A stretch of 64,000 nucleotides of DNA from Linyphia triangularis (Eukaryota; Arthropoda; Arachnida; Araneae; Linyphiidae): NCBI GenBank assembly GCA_963978545.1, contig OZ021727.1:48955385-49019384 (forward strand). Reading direction: 5' to 3'. Shown piece after piece: positions 9,601 to 20,145 of the stretch. The notes below the pieces were generated by a model that saw only the letters and a list, made by a program, of their open reading frames with translations, ran no database searches and was not told the DNA's origin. Within the stretch, counting starts at the first letter, position 1. Each line of letters starts with the position of its first letter. Both the position numbers and the translations under genes were made by a program.

Positions 9601-10762
9601 ACCCATTCAGAATACTCGGCAAATGATATCAAGCATGGGACAATGCATGAAAACTTTTCAAACATTTTTCTTTCAAAACCACCTTTTGTTAAGTTTGTCC
9701 TTTCCAATCCACTATGCCTCATATTTCCAAAACCTTCTCAAATGTGTTACGATGAAAAAGAATAACTACAATTCTTTTAGATAATTTTATTAGGTAAAAG
9801 TGTGATTTCATGTACATTAATACCTATATTTTTTCTTTATGTTTTTCTCTTATAGTTTAGTTAGAAGTTCTTTTTTTTTTTAATGCAATTCACACTTTTC
9901 AGAGTTTCCATTTATTATTTTTTGTGCTGATGCAACTAGTTGCTATTTGTTCCATGAGTATTTCTAAATTAGGTAAAAACTATTATTCAATTTCATTCTT
10001 CAGAGTTGTTTCTTTGGTGAAATGTGTCCTTGCTTAACAAAATACAAAAATTCACCGTCATGTTACCAGGGACAACAAATTGGGTTAAGTGATTTCACCA
10101 TAGTTGTAATATTGTGCATATAATAAAGAGTAATTGTTTTAATTTTAAAACCTAAAATTAAAAACTCTTGCTATACTATACATACTGCAACAATATGTAT
10201 ATTACCAATTCCCTTAAGAGAATAAATAAATAATTAAAAATTTCTCTCAAGAGGTAGTTGATGCAACATAAAACTTGAAAAAATAACACATTTTATAATA
10301 GATGATTTCACACACTAAATTTATTTTATAAAAAAAAATCTGGCATAACTTGCAAACTAGATTTTTTTAAAGATAAAAGTGCAAAACATATTTTCATCAA
10401 GATTGAATTTCAAAATTAGAACAATAAGTGCTTTAAAGGCAACAGCACAATAAACAAAAAATTAGAAGCAATAAATAAAATACTCTGTTAAGCCTCTTAT
10501 CTATGCAATTATACAACCTTATATTTTCTAGTGATTCCTGCAGCAAAGTAGGCTATTTAGTTCATATAAAAACCATACAATTTAGTGTTCAGTTTGAAAG
10601 TTCCCTCAGCTTTATACAGCAGCAAGTATTCGAAACCTAATATCACAGATTTGTAACAACGTCTGGATATCACATACCGGTTTAAAACTTGACTAAAACT
10701 GTACACTACATACAGGCCAAAATTTAACTAAAATGTACATAATTTACTTTGTCTCATAAAGT
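9601..10762. other. Region downstream of XRN1, no gene seen
   Basis: AT-rich sequence that probably includes the XRN1 3' UTR. A minus-strand AATAAA can be read at 10320-10325. A T10 run at about 9868-9877 would be an A-run on the XRN1 strand. I find no coding sequence. Confidence 0.5.
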
Positions 10763-13700
10763 TTATGGATTCTGAAAATTTGCAGCTATCCTTCTTTTAC
10801 TTTTGGGTTTCAAAACAGTCATTCCAGCTGGGTGAGACGCTGGTACTTTTCCATTTGGTGGACTCTGTGTACTTAATTTCGATATCTCAGAGTAGGGCTT
10901 AGTCCTGTCTTTAGGAGATTGAGAACAGTCAGGAGATGCTTTTTCAATCTTAGGCGTTTCTTTGTGTAGAGGAAGATCCGGCCAGTCAGAACTGGACAGA
11001 GAAGCATCCTGTGGGTTCATGATAGCTTGCTTCATCACCTGGGGTGGGACAAAGAGGTCTGAACCCTTCTGTATAGCTAGTGGAGGATCCCGAATCGTTG
11101 CAGTTCCACCACGGGGTAGGTGGAAAACTTCCTTTTCAGAAGAATTTCTGTCAATCCCTTGAGTTTGAGCTACATTCTGCTTATGTGGAAAGGTCGATTC
11201 GGATTCTAAGAGCAACATCTGATTGGCTTTCACATAGGAGTCAGGTATAGGCACCGAATGGTGGGGTTGGAGATGTCGCATCACTGGTTGATCAAATTGA
11301 GGATTGAAGAATGGGAATTGTGGTGGTGGAGGATGCTGGAAGTTTGGTGGTGGTGGCATGAAAGGAGGAGGACAATAGACCAGTGGACGATACTCTGGCT
11401 GGAAATTAGGTTGCTGAGGCCTCTTTACTACATTAAGATCATGAGCAACCATGTTGTTCCCATAATTTTGATTTCCTCCAAAAGTTGGCATTTTTATGGA
11501 GGACTTAAGAAAAGCCAATGCCTTCTCTGAGGCATTGGATGCAGCCTCGAGTTTAGTGTTGCAAGGAATGCTGGAGATCTTTTCACCGTTAGGAAGGCTG
11601 ATTGTTGAGATGAATAAATTTGTCAAGCCATAATTGTTATAACTGAAGAATGGAGGAGTCTTTAGGTGGTCCAAGCAAAACTGACGTAATAAATCTGGGG
11701 CTTCCATGTGATGCAGTTGTGCTCGAGGGGCTCCCATATTGGAGCCTTGAGGACGAGGAGTTCCCATATTAGGAGCTTGAGGATTAGGAGCCCCAATACT
11801 GAAAGTTTGAGGTCGAGGGTCTGCCATATTGGGGGCTTGAGGACGAGAAACTTGGATAGGTTGAACTTGCTTATTTTGTATGTGATTAGATTCAATGTGA
11901 TTTTGAGCCCCTTGAAAAAGTTCCTCAATGGAAAGCTTTTGACCATAAGACTGGTCAGAAGTAGTTTTCGGAGGCTGAACATTAGATACTTTTGGCTTTT
12001 GATCATATGTCTGATCAATGGTTTTTATCAGAAGACCTTGTTGATTCTGATCAAATAGCATGTCGATACCAGTCTTGATTTGCTGTGTATTAGGTATCTG
12101 CTTCTTGTTTGTTACTGTAGGAGATTCAGGAGCCTTTTTCAAATCAGCCCAGAAATTCTGGTAGTCAGACTTCTGCATTAAATTATTTGGGCTAACACTA
12201 AATCCCCCACTCAGACGAGATGCTTTTGGTGTTACAAACTCTTTATTGTTGGACCATGCAGGAACCACATTGTCTTGCGACCGAGTTTGAAACATGTTGA
12301 TATTATCTGCTTTGTAAAATGGTTTATTTTGGAGTGACATAGACGCTGATGTTTTCTTTTGCAAAACTTGAATTGGGGGAGAATCCGTATTCTGCAGATG
12401 TTTCACACAAGATTCAAATACAGCATTTTTATTTAATCTGGGTATAATCTTCCTAGTACTTTTAGAAGGTGAGTGTGAAACTCTCTTTTGCCTTTCTCCG
12501 TGAGATAAGTTTATCAATGAGTTAGGAGGCATTCGGTACCCTTTCTTAGCATCAGCAACAATTGTCAACCCACCAGAAAATTCTTTGTCAAAAATGATCT
12601 CATAAATGACATCACATTCCTTATCTGCATTTTGTATTCCAATGACTGTGCCTTTGTGGCCAAGAGGAACACTTGAAGATGGACATACATTTACCACCCT
12701 ATCAAACAGATGGAATGTTGTTTTGGGATCAGGCATAAACATCCCTTTAGATAGGTAAGGGCTGTACAACTGGGAAGGATTAATAGCTTTTTTGATATGA
12801 TATACATCATCCTTTATAGCATTCTTAACCAATCTTTCAATTGCACCAACAATACCATTGTCTAGTTTCTTTATTCCACAAGACTGCCGATCAGCCTGAG
12901 TGCATGCTTGTTCTTTTAGCCAGTTAGATATATCCTTTATAATTTGCTGACCATCTCCATTTGGATACAAATCCTCCAAGTAAACAACATCACAATTAAT
13001 ATATTTATATAAAATTTCAAAAAAGTCAGCAAATTTAGATAAATATGAATTTAATGTCTTTACAGCTTCCTCAGAATATAACCACTGATTATCAACTTTT
13101 TTCGAGAAGCCTCGCACCTCCTCATTTCTGCGATTGAACTTTAAATTCAGTCCAATATTTACACGATTAGGACTGCTACTTCCCTTTGGACTGGTCTGAA
13201 CTAAAAATGTCCCAGTGATACGGGAAATAAAATGCGATTCGACTCCTAACTGTTGGGCAGCAATATAACCAGGCATGAACTGCTCTAACATGAGTTCTTC
13301 TTGATTCTGTATAACAGGTAAAAGATCGGGTTCAGATGTAATTTCTAAATTTACAATAGCATTACCTTTATTGTTAAGTATGTCACTGTCTAGAATTTTC
13401 CCCATGGCTCCATAATGTGGTAGCGCAAGAACAAAAACAGTTGAGCCAGCCTTAAATACTTCTTCGGCAGGTGTATCAATTTTAAGATCAGGAGTGAAGG
13501 CCTCAATTTCCGACACTATAGTTTGCAAAGCATAATTTGTGGGTATTTCTTCATACTGTTTCTCTTCACTCACTTTTCCTTCCTTTGTCAGAACAAACTT
13601 TGATCCAGAAAAACATTTTGCATGGACAAGTATATTTATTTTGCCAGTCACAATACCCCACCGCTGGTAACAGTGTTCTTCAACACTTTCAACTTGACGA

Positions 13701-15952
13701 AGCCAAATATCACGCTCTTTATTGGTCATCTTTTCTTCTGTGACTTTAAAAGAATGTAACTGCCTATTTTTGTGGCAAGTAAATCTGGTTTCACCGTTAG
13801 ATATCGAAACAACAAAAGCTTCTCTGAGGTGAGGCCAGCCAATGTATATGCTTTTGCCAACAATTTTCTCACAAACCTTGTTTAAATCTTCATCCACAGT
13901 TTCTTCAACTGTAAGCATCATGTTATCCTTCATACTTGTCATCTGAAATACCTTCACCTTTTCATTTTTCAAGACAGCAGAATGTTTTAATGTCCTAAGA
14001 GTAGGAAAGCCAATAAGAAACTTGTCCATGACAACTCCTTTGCACAGACCTTTAAATATGGAGTCTGCAGGCAGGCGGAAGAAATCTTGATCAATTTCTG
14101 TTAATTTGGCATGGACATGACTGACAGAAGGATAATGTCCAGGAAGAAATGATGGTATTGGGCCAGATGTCCTCTCAGTATAAGTATACAAGAGGTGAGG
14201 ACCATGGGAATTTCTCTTCCTTTCTTCTTCAGTCAGATCTTTGTCTGCCATTTCAGAGCATTTTATTAAAAGTTTTTCATTAATAAATGGGATTAAAACA
14301 ACAGCTTCCCACTCTTGCTGCTTACCATTCAAATCTGTAATAAAATCATCGGGATAAGAATCGATCAATGGTGAATCAACTTCACACATTAACTTTTGAT
14401 AAGGTTCGGGTAGAAGATCTTTACTCAGTTTAGGCAAAACAGCCAGTAATTGCTGGAAAGGTAAAAATGGTGTGCCCAGTTCAAATTTCATTTCCATATC
14501 CTTAAAATCCCTCAAGTCTGAAATATAAGGGGAATAATGATGTGGATAATACCAACTCCAGGAAACTACACCATTGTAGTAGTAATGCAAGTTCCACTGG
14601 ATTGCTCGAACATAGCCTTCAGCCTGGTCTTTTAATACTTCAGGAGAAGCTTCTAAGTCAAGTTTACTCAGATAATAATCAGCTTTGTGCTGAGTAAATT
14701 CTAATTCTAATGTTGATTCTTCTTCACTACTATCTTCCTCTTCATCAGTTGATGAATCATATTCAGCAGTTTTACTAATGCTTAAATTACTGAACCCTAA
14801 AGTAGTTAAGATATCAACTGTTTTTTCACTAACATCATCATCTTTCTTAGACTTAGACTTTCCTTCCAGATATTGAAAGTCTTCATTCAGTTCCCCAAAT
14901 TTCTGAAAATCATACTCAGCAAGTTTAGATAGAAATTTCTGAAATCTCTCCAAGTTTAAATATCCTTCCTCATTGATATACCCTCCAAGTGATGGCAAGA
15001 CATCAATATAGGTCTTGAATAACACAGGTAGTGCATCATGGTGAATATGTAGCTGCGGTAAATGGGGAATGAAATCGTTTCCAACCAAAAAGCTCATCAA
15101 AACAAAGTCATCCAAAACCTTTTCCAAATCAAACGGAAAGGAAACTTTGCTTTTAGCTGGGGAAAACTCATGATATAAATAATCTCGTAGTAGAGAAATG
15201 TGAAGCAGATGAAAAGTAGTTTCTTCAGGAGTAGTGATACGCTTTTGTTTCTTTTTACCTCCGAATTTAACTTCTTCTCTCAACAATGAAAAATGAGGCT
15301 CATGAGAACAAATCCCTAACATTATTAAATCCGCATCCAGTCCATATAAGCAATGGCGGGTATTAGGATTGAATTCTGGCTGTGATTTTTCATACCTAAT
15401 AAAATCCATTATTTTATGTTCACCCTCACCAGGAGTTTCATGACCGGAAAGATAGACACGTACATTCTGCCAGAGTTTGTCGGTTGAAACTTTATGAACG
15501 ACAAAACCCTTTAAAGTAGAGTGAAGACGAGCCATGAAAGGCGTTCCAGGTGTTATGCAGTTTGAATCAAACCTTGCTTCCGTAGGTAGAGCTTCACCAC
15601 ATGAAATGGCTTGTTCTTCTAGAAGAACAGCTGTTTTGGCTGTCCTGAAACGCCGCCCTCTCTGCTGATTCATTTTAGCCCTAGGTGCCACTCCATCAAT
15701 AGCCATGAAGAAAACCTTTTTTGGTTTTATCATTTTAAATAAAAAGTCAATGTAGTAACATATATTAGCGAAAATATTTTCCTCTGTAATTCGGAAATGT
15801 GGATCATCATCATTTGGATGTGAACAGTTATGAATTATTCCATTCATATCAAGATATAAATTGTCGAAGTCTGGAATTTGAAACTCCCGCACAACTTCAC
15901 TGAGACATGGGTAGCGCTCACTAATCCACCGATAAAACTTTGGGACACCCAT
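10763..15952 (-). CDS. XRN1: 5'-3' exoribonuclease 1 (XRN1/Pacman), single-exon coding sequence
   Basis: Cytoplasmic 5'-monophosphate-dependent exonuclease that degrades decapped mRNA in P-bodies. The 1729-residue frame is full length for the family (human about 1700). It starts MGVPKFYRWI as XRN enzymes do, and the Mg-binding acidic residues are visible: D35 (YLDMNG), D86 (AIDGVAPRAKM), E176 and E178 (PGEGEHK), D206 and D208 (GLDADL) and D293 (GNDFIP). The 5'-phosphate pocket basic patch QQRGRRFR lies at 96-103. An acidic Ser/Glu/Asp linker (~400-430) precedes the XRN_M, PAZ/Tudor-like and KOW/SH3-like regions, then a low-complexity tail with a PNMGxPRPQ-type repeat (~1365-1410), a segment resembling half of a dsRNA-binding domain (LPNGEKISS..ASNASEKALAFL, ~1465-1500) and Pro-rich runs (~1530-1560). 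No intron breaks the 5.2 kb frame. Just upstream of the ATG, TTTTTTATAG reads as a splice acceptor, suggesting a 5' UTR intron. Confidence 0.97.
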   Translation of the reverse strand: MGVPKFYRWISERYPCLSEVVREFQIPDFDNLYLDMNGIIHNCSHPNDDDPHFRITEENIFANICYYIDFLFKMIKPKKVFFMAIDGVAPRAKMNQQRGRRFRTAKTAVLLEEQAISCGEALPTEARFDSNCITPGTPFMARLHSTLKGFVVHKVSTDKLWQNVRVYLSGHETPGEGEHKIMDFIRYEKSQPEFNPNTRHCLYGLDADLIMLGICSHEPHFSLLREEVKFGGKKKQKRITTPEETTFHLLHISLLRDYLYHEFSPAKSKVSFPFDLEKVLDDFVLMSFLVGNDFIPHLPQLHIHHDALPVLFKTYIDVLPSLGGYINEEGYLNLERFQKFLSKLAEYDFQKFGELNEDFQYLEGKSKSKKDDDVSEKTVDILTTLGFSNLSISKTAEYDSSTDEEEDSSEEESTLELEFTQHKADYYLSKLDLEASPEVLKDQAEGYVRAIQWNLHYYYNGVVSWSWYYPHHYSPYISDLRDFKDMEMKFELGTPFLPFQQLLAVLPKLSKDLLPEPYQKLMCEVDSPLIDSYPDDFITDLNGKQQEWEAVVLIPFINEKLLIKCSEMADKDLTEEERKRNSHGPHLLYTYTERTSGPIPSFLPGHYPSVSHVHAKLTEIDQDFFRLPADSIFKGLCKGVVMDKFLIGFPTLRTLKHSAVLKNEKVKVFQMTSMKDNMMLTVEETVDEDLNKVCEKIVGKSIYIGWPHLREAFVVSISNGETRFTCHKNRQLHSFKVTEEKMTNKERDIWLRQVESVEEHCYQRWGIVTGKINILVHAKCFSGSKFVLTKEGKVSEEKQYEEIPTNYALQTIVSEIEAFTPDLKIDTPAEEVFKAGSTVFVLALPHYGAMGKILDSDILNNKGNAIVNLEITSEPDLLPVIQNQEELMLEQFMPGYIAAQQLGVESHFISRITGTFLVQTSPKGSSSPNRVNIGLNLKFNRRNEEVRGFSKKVDNQWLYSEEAVKTLNSYLSKFADFFEILYKYINCDVVYLEDLYPNGDGQQIIKDISNWLKEQACTQADRQSCGIKKLDNGIVGAIERLVKNAIKDDVYHIKKAINPSQLYSPYLSKGMFMPDPKTTFHLFDRVVNVCPSSSVPLGHKGTVIGIQNADKECDVIYEIIFDKEFSGGLTIVADAKKGYRMPPNSLINLSHGERQKRVSHSPSKSTRKIIPRLNKNAVFESCVKHLQNTDSPPIQVLQKKTSASMSLQNKPFYKADNINMFQTRSQDNVVPAWSNNKEFVTPKASRLSGGFSVSPNNLMQKSDYQNFWADLKKAPESPTVTNKKQIPNTQQIKTGIDMLFDQNQQGLLIKTIDQTYDQKPKVSNVQPPKTTSDQSYGQKLSIEELFQGAQNHIESNHIQNKQVQPIQVSRPQAPNMADPRPQTFSIGAPNPQAPNMGTPRPQGSNMGAPRAQLHHMEAPDLLRQFCLDHLKTPPFFSYNNYGLTNLFISTISLPNGEKISSIPCNTKLEAASNASEKALAFLKSSIKMPTFGGNQNYGNNMVAHDLNVVKRPQQPNFQPEYRPLVYCPPPFMPPPPNFQHPPPPQFPFFNPQFDQPVMRHLQPHHSVPIPDSYVKANQMLLLESESTFPHKQNVAQTQGIDRNSSEKEVFHLPRGGTATIRDPPLAIQKGSDLFVPPQVMKQAIMNPQDASLSSSDWPDLPLHKETPKIEKASPDCSQSPKDRTKPYSEISKLSTQSPPNGKVPASHPAGMTVLKPKSKRRIAANFQNP

Positions 15953-15960
15953 TTTTTAGC

Positions 15961-15975
15961 CTATAAAAAACAATG
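15961..15975 (-). promoter_or_regulatory. Possible 5' UTR splice acceptor of XRN1
   Basis: On the minus strand a TG-T6-ATAG stretch ends 8 bases before the XRN1 ATG. A pyrimidine tract ending in AG this close to the start suggests that a non-coding first exon lies further upstream (above 16000). Such a site would also argue against a recent processed retrocopy. Based on consensus only. Confidence 0.35.
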
Positions 15976-16639
15976 TACAAATTAAAAAAGATAAAATTTG
16001 TAAAAATAATTAGAAAATGCAAAAGAAAAGGAAAAAAACATAATTTTTTGGTGCTTCCTGAACACTAAAATATTACTGCATAATTATCAGTAAATTAATT
16101 CATTTTACCGATATATAATTCAACAAAGCTAAACAGATAAATCACGATGACCTGATATTGAAAACTTTTTTTTACATACTAGTTTACTTCAATCAATAAG
16201 ATATTTAATTTTTTAGTTAAAAACCATAGGCATTTATTATTTAAAACAAAGTAATATATTTCTTATGTAACACACAGGAACACCACACAAATGAAAATTA
16301 AATTGTCCAATTAAATTAATTTGGCAGGATATGAAAAAAAAATTAGTTTACAAAATGAAAAATAAACCTTTCAATTTTTTTCTTATCAATTTACAATTTC
16401 TTGTCATTTGCGTTGTAACATTTAGGCAATTTAAAAAATTATAACCATCACAAATAAAGAATTATGCTAATTTTTCTAGTGCATCTAATAGCGTTTCAAA
16501 TGATTTTTAAAAGTATAGTTGCAGTAACTTAAAAAGTAAAGTTTAGAACAATCAAAATAACTACAGTAAATGTATGTAATATTGTAAAAAAATGTATAGT
16601 CTGGCTCTGGCTAATAAGGGGGTATGATAATTATAATTA
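15976..16639. other. XRN1 upstream region, no gene seen
   Basis: AT-rich sequence that should hold the XRN1 5' UTR intron and/or promoter. I cannot point to a core promoter or to any coding sequence. Confidence 0.4.
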
Positions 16640-17392
16640 CTTTCTAATTTTTACCGACATGTTAACATAGAGTAATGAAAGCATTGGATTTGGTCAACAA
16701 AAATAAAGTTTTTTTTTTTTGCATTTCTCCACGTTTTTGGAATATGCCAAGTCAAGTTTAAAAAAAGTCGTTTAGAAAAATATCTGCGTGTCTTTGGTCA
16801 GCATAACTCCCGAATTACTTGACCTGACCTATGATGTTCAAATTCTGTGTACAGGTAGGCTGGTGACTGGTACAATGACTGGTGGCCACTGGACCTGGCG
16901 TTAAGGTTTTCGTCAAAATTGTTCAGGAGCATAAGGAAGCTACCATTGAAAAATTTATATTTCAGCAATTACCAAAAAACGGCTCAAACGATTTTGATCA
17001 AAATCGCTATGGCAATGCCTTTTAAGGTGCTCTAAACATTCCCACCTCCTAAATTTCCATGGAAATGTGTTAAAGGCATAAAAAGGTAAAAAAATAAATG
17101 TCTTTAACAGAACGAGTTCATTTCCCTTAAGCATCATCCAGCAACGACTGTTTCTTCTCTACTGAACTTACAAGAAAGGATAATGTAATGTTTATCGAAA
17201 AACTTTTTTAAAATCTCGTCGTTTTGGTAACGATTTTTATTCCCTTTTGCCACCAATGCAAGAACTATTGTCAACTGGCAATTTTTTCAAATAATGAAAA
17301 TTTTAAAATGAAAAGGTAAGTTACATGATCCAAATTTAAATGCAGTGATCAGTATTAAATGTAATTGAAAGTTGTACGATGTTTCATGCATA
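16640..17392 (+). repeat. Dispersed ~0.7 kb repeat, copy 2
   Basis: Second copy of the repeat at 7711-8376, same orientation. It starts near ACATGTTAACATAGAGTAATGAAAG and ends after GTAATTGAAAGTTGTACGATG. By eye the copies are diverged by roughly a fifth to a quarter, with several indels, including extra sequence around 16860-16885. The two copies bracket XRN1 but are probably independent old insertions. Confidence 0.75.
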
Positions 17393-18506
17393 TAGTTGTG
17401 TCAGCAACTGGCCAAATAGGTTTGTCTTTTCCCCTCTGCAAATTAGCGGAAGCCGGGCAATACTGGTGTTCTAGAATTCTCAAAGATAGATAATATTCAG
17501 TAATTTTTATTTCATATAATTTTTAGTTTTATTTGAGTTTCTTATGTTTTACTTAGTTTTATTTATTTTTTAGTACAGCTAAGCTTTTTATTAATTATGT
17601 TTCGACTGATTCATATGTAGTAAATTCTAAAACATTGTTTAGAATTGTGAAAAGGGAAGACATTGTAATCTAACTACACACAAAAATCTATTGTCAAGCA
17701 CACATACAGCCAATGATATTATTTTACACTTTCTAGATCTTTGCTGGTTTTATGTAAAAAATCCTTAATGCAGAATCTGCCAAATTATTTCATAGACTAA
17801 GCTGATTCATTTAAAAGGTCACCGATGTATTTGTTACGACCAAGAGGCCGACCAGTTAATGCGCAAGATCCCATTGAATCTTGCGAATCGCTATATCCCT
17901 TGAATCTACTTTAATCTTTGAATTTTAATTACATTCACAACAAAGTTCGATTGCGGGAGAGTTACCGGAATTATTGTTACTAAGTTAAACTTGCCGGACC
18001 ATAGTCCGTGATGTATTTGTGTGTTCAATGATAATGATATAAAATTATTTTCAACAAATGCTTTTTTTCATATTTGCAAAAAATTTTAACAGAAAAAAAA
18101 TCATCAATTGGCAAGCATTATCATGTTTTCGATAAAAAGTTCGCCAATGGTGGACTAGAAAATACACAAATACCGATTTCGGCACATATCTTCTCAACTG
18201 TAGTGCTTTTTTTGCAAGGACACATTCCAAGGACAATTTGCGTTTAATGAGTTCGAAAGAAGTTTTATTCACTTCATGTATGCAATATAATATTCATTTG
18301 GTTGCTATAATGTGACAGGAATTATATTTTGGGTCACAATGCATTTAATATCTTTGTAACTTCCAATTATAAGGTATCAAAATTTTGTGTAGCAAAAGCT
18401 ACTATTGTACTACACCTAATCCTCATTAGACCAAGATCTGGAAGACTATCTTAAGACTGACTGTATGCCAAAGGTGTATCACTTACCAAGAGGTCTTAGT
18501 GAAAAC
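17393..18506. other. Intergenic, small insertion with direct repeats
   Basis: No gene is seen. The segment 17835-18009 is flanked by an exact 11-base direct repeat, GATGTATTTGT (17824-17834 and 18010-18020), and is richer in G+C than its surroundings. It begins TACGACCAAGAGGCCGACC. It may be a solo LTR or a short retroposon with its target-site duplication. A 73-codon minus-strand frame at 18051-18272 has no recognisable family. Confidence 0.45.
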
Positions 18507-18989
18507 CAGAGTTCATCTTAAACGTTTTTCGAGGGGTAGCGCGCCCTGCCTGCCCTTTTCTTTAAAGATAGCACACTTCCTGCCCTTTATCGTTGAAAAT
18601 AGCGCCCTTCCTAGCTTGAAATCGCCTGTCACACATGCACATTAGGGCGATTCAACAATACATGAACAAAAATGAAGTTTCACGTACATACCGGGCCACC
18701 CCTCAAATTTTTTAGGCTTGTGGACAGTAATATTCTGGAAGAATTTCAACTTCATATTCCAATTGTAAGAGGGTGCTCAACCTCCACAAACTTCATAAAA
18801 AGCATATTCCATAATGACTTTTCTATTAATTTAAAAAAATAAATAAAAACCTGCCAAATTTATGTATATGTTTTTATTTTACAATTTCTTGCAATACACA
18901 AGTAAAAAAAATTAAAATGTAAGTATACTTTAACCTTTAATATTACAAAATAGTGTCTAAAACTGATTTTTTTGTAGTTTCTGATGGAA

Positions 18990-20137
18990 TGCATTTTCTG
19001 TTAGCTTCTATCACCTGTAGCAAGAATTGCTTTTTATCTTTTTAATTTTGTTGTTGTTGAAATCTTCAATAAGCTTGATGCCTTGTTCTGCACTATCATT
19101 CACAATTTTGAATCCATTCTTTTCCCAGTTACGGTACTCATCATTGTCATTCCATTTATTCGGAGAAAGGCTTACTTGTCGATATTCATACGAGATACAA
19201 GTTTTGCTGCTCTCCTTGTCGCGAAGTCCGATAGTCATACACAATTTTCTTTGAAAATGTCACGTTAACCTCTTTATTACGCTTCTTAAGTGTTTGCATA
19301 GCTGTCATTTGCTACAATTCTTTGTTTTACTTACTGAAACTATCAGAAAGTTCCACCAAATCATCAGATAAATACTACATATAACATTCCATCACTTTTC
19401 TAGCAGAAAGCACAATATCTTTGATAAATAATTTTCAAGATCTTTAAAAAATTTAAAATCTGTTTCAGGAAGATGCCGCAACTTTTATGTATAAAAAAGA
19501 GCCAAATCGTACAAATCTACCTTTTCCCCTCACTGTTAGATTAAAAGCGTCTCTCTGATCTCGAAATAAATATATCTTGAATCCATATTATAATTTAGTC
19601 ATCCATCGAGCTCGGTGAATTTGTCCTGATGCTCGCCAATGTATTTTTGATAGTGGACATTCCAAAACAATCAATGTCAATTCAATAAGTTCTTTGTATT
19701 AATTTCTGGTGTAAGATTTAGCTGTTTCCATATAATGTTTAAGAAATATAGCTGGTTCTGCAAGTACCTTTGTTTCTCCTTTTAGTTTTAGTGCTCTATA
19801 ATTATGCATCATAACACCATTCCAAACAGCCTTGAATCTCTTAAAGATTTGAATGTTTGGAAAACTTGAAGGCCCTAAACATAAAGTAAACAACTTTGCT
19901 TCGACTAATTCCTTTATGTGATGGCAGCAAACTAACCAGAGAAATTCTCAATAAAGTTTTGTTTCTAGTAAAGCACAGGTTAAATTTAAAAAACCAGTGT
20001 TCATGCTCGTTGTGACAAAACATACTGCTTGAACCAATTCTATGAGATTCCACTCTTTCAGTAAAATATGTATAGCGTTAGTTGTGGTCCAGTTCCAGCA
20101 GTCAGTTTTGACACTCCAAGGAGCTTATTAAGATCAT
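18990..20137 (-). pseudogene. hAT-like transposase relic, main part
   Basis: Several minus-strand frames join into one decayed transposase: EHEHWFF and CCHHIKELVEAKLF (near 19900-20000), LGPSSFPNIQIFKRF (near 19840), and the strongly conserved HRARWM followed by KIYLFRDQ (near 19560-19620). This motif series (RHH..E, then GP..P..FKRF, then HRARWM) belongs to an RNase H-like hAT-type transposase family common in arthropods, which I recognise from general knowledge only. Frameshifts and stops occur throughout. Inactive. Confidence 0.7.
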
Positions 20138-20145
20138 CTCCAGAT

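Noticed and set aside
8740..9765. Frames of 60-103 codons on both strands in the periodic repeat
   Set aside because: They change frame from unit to unit and are not shared between the three loci, so the repeat is non-coding.
10962..13743. Several 66-118 codon frames overlapping XRN1
   Set aside because: All are shadows of the long minus-strand XRN1 frame.
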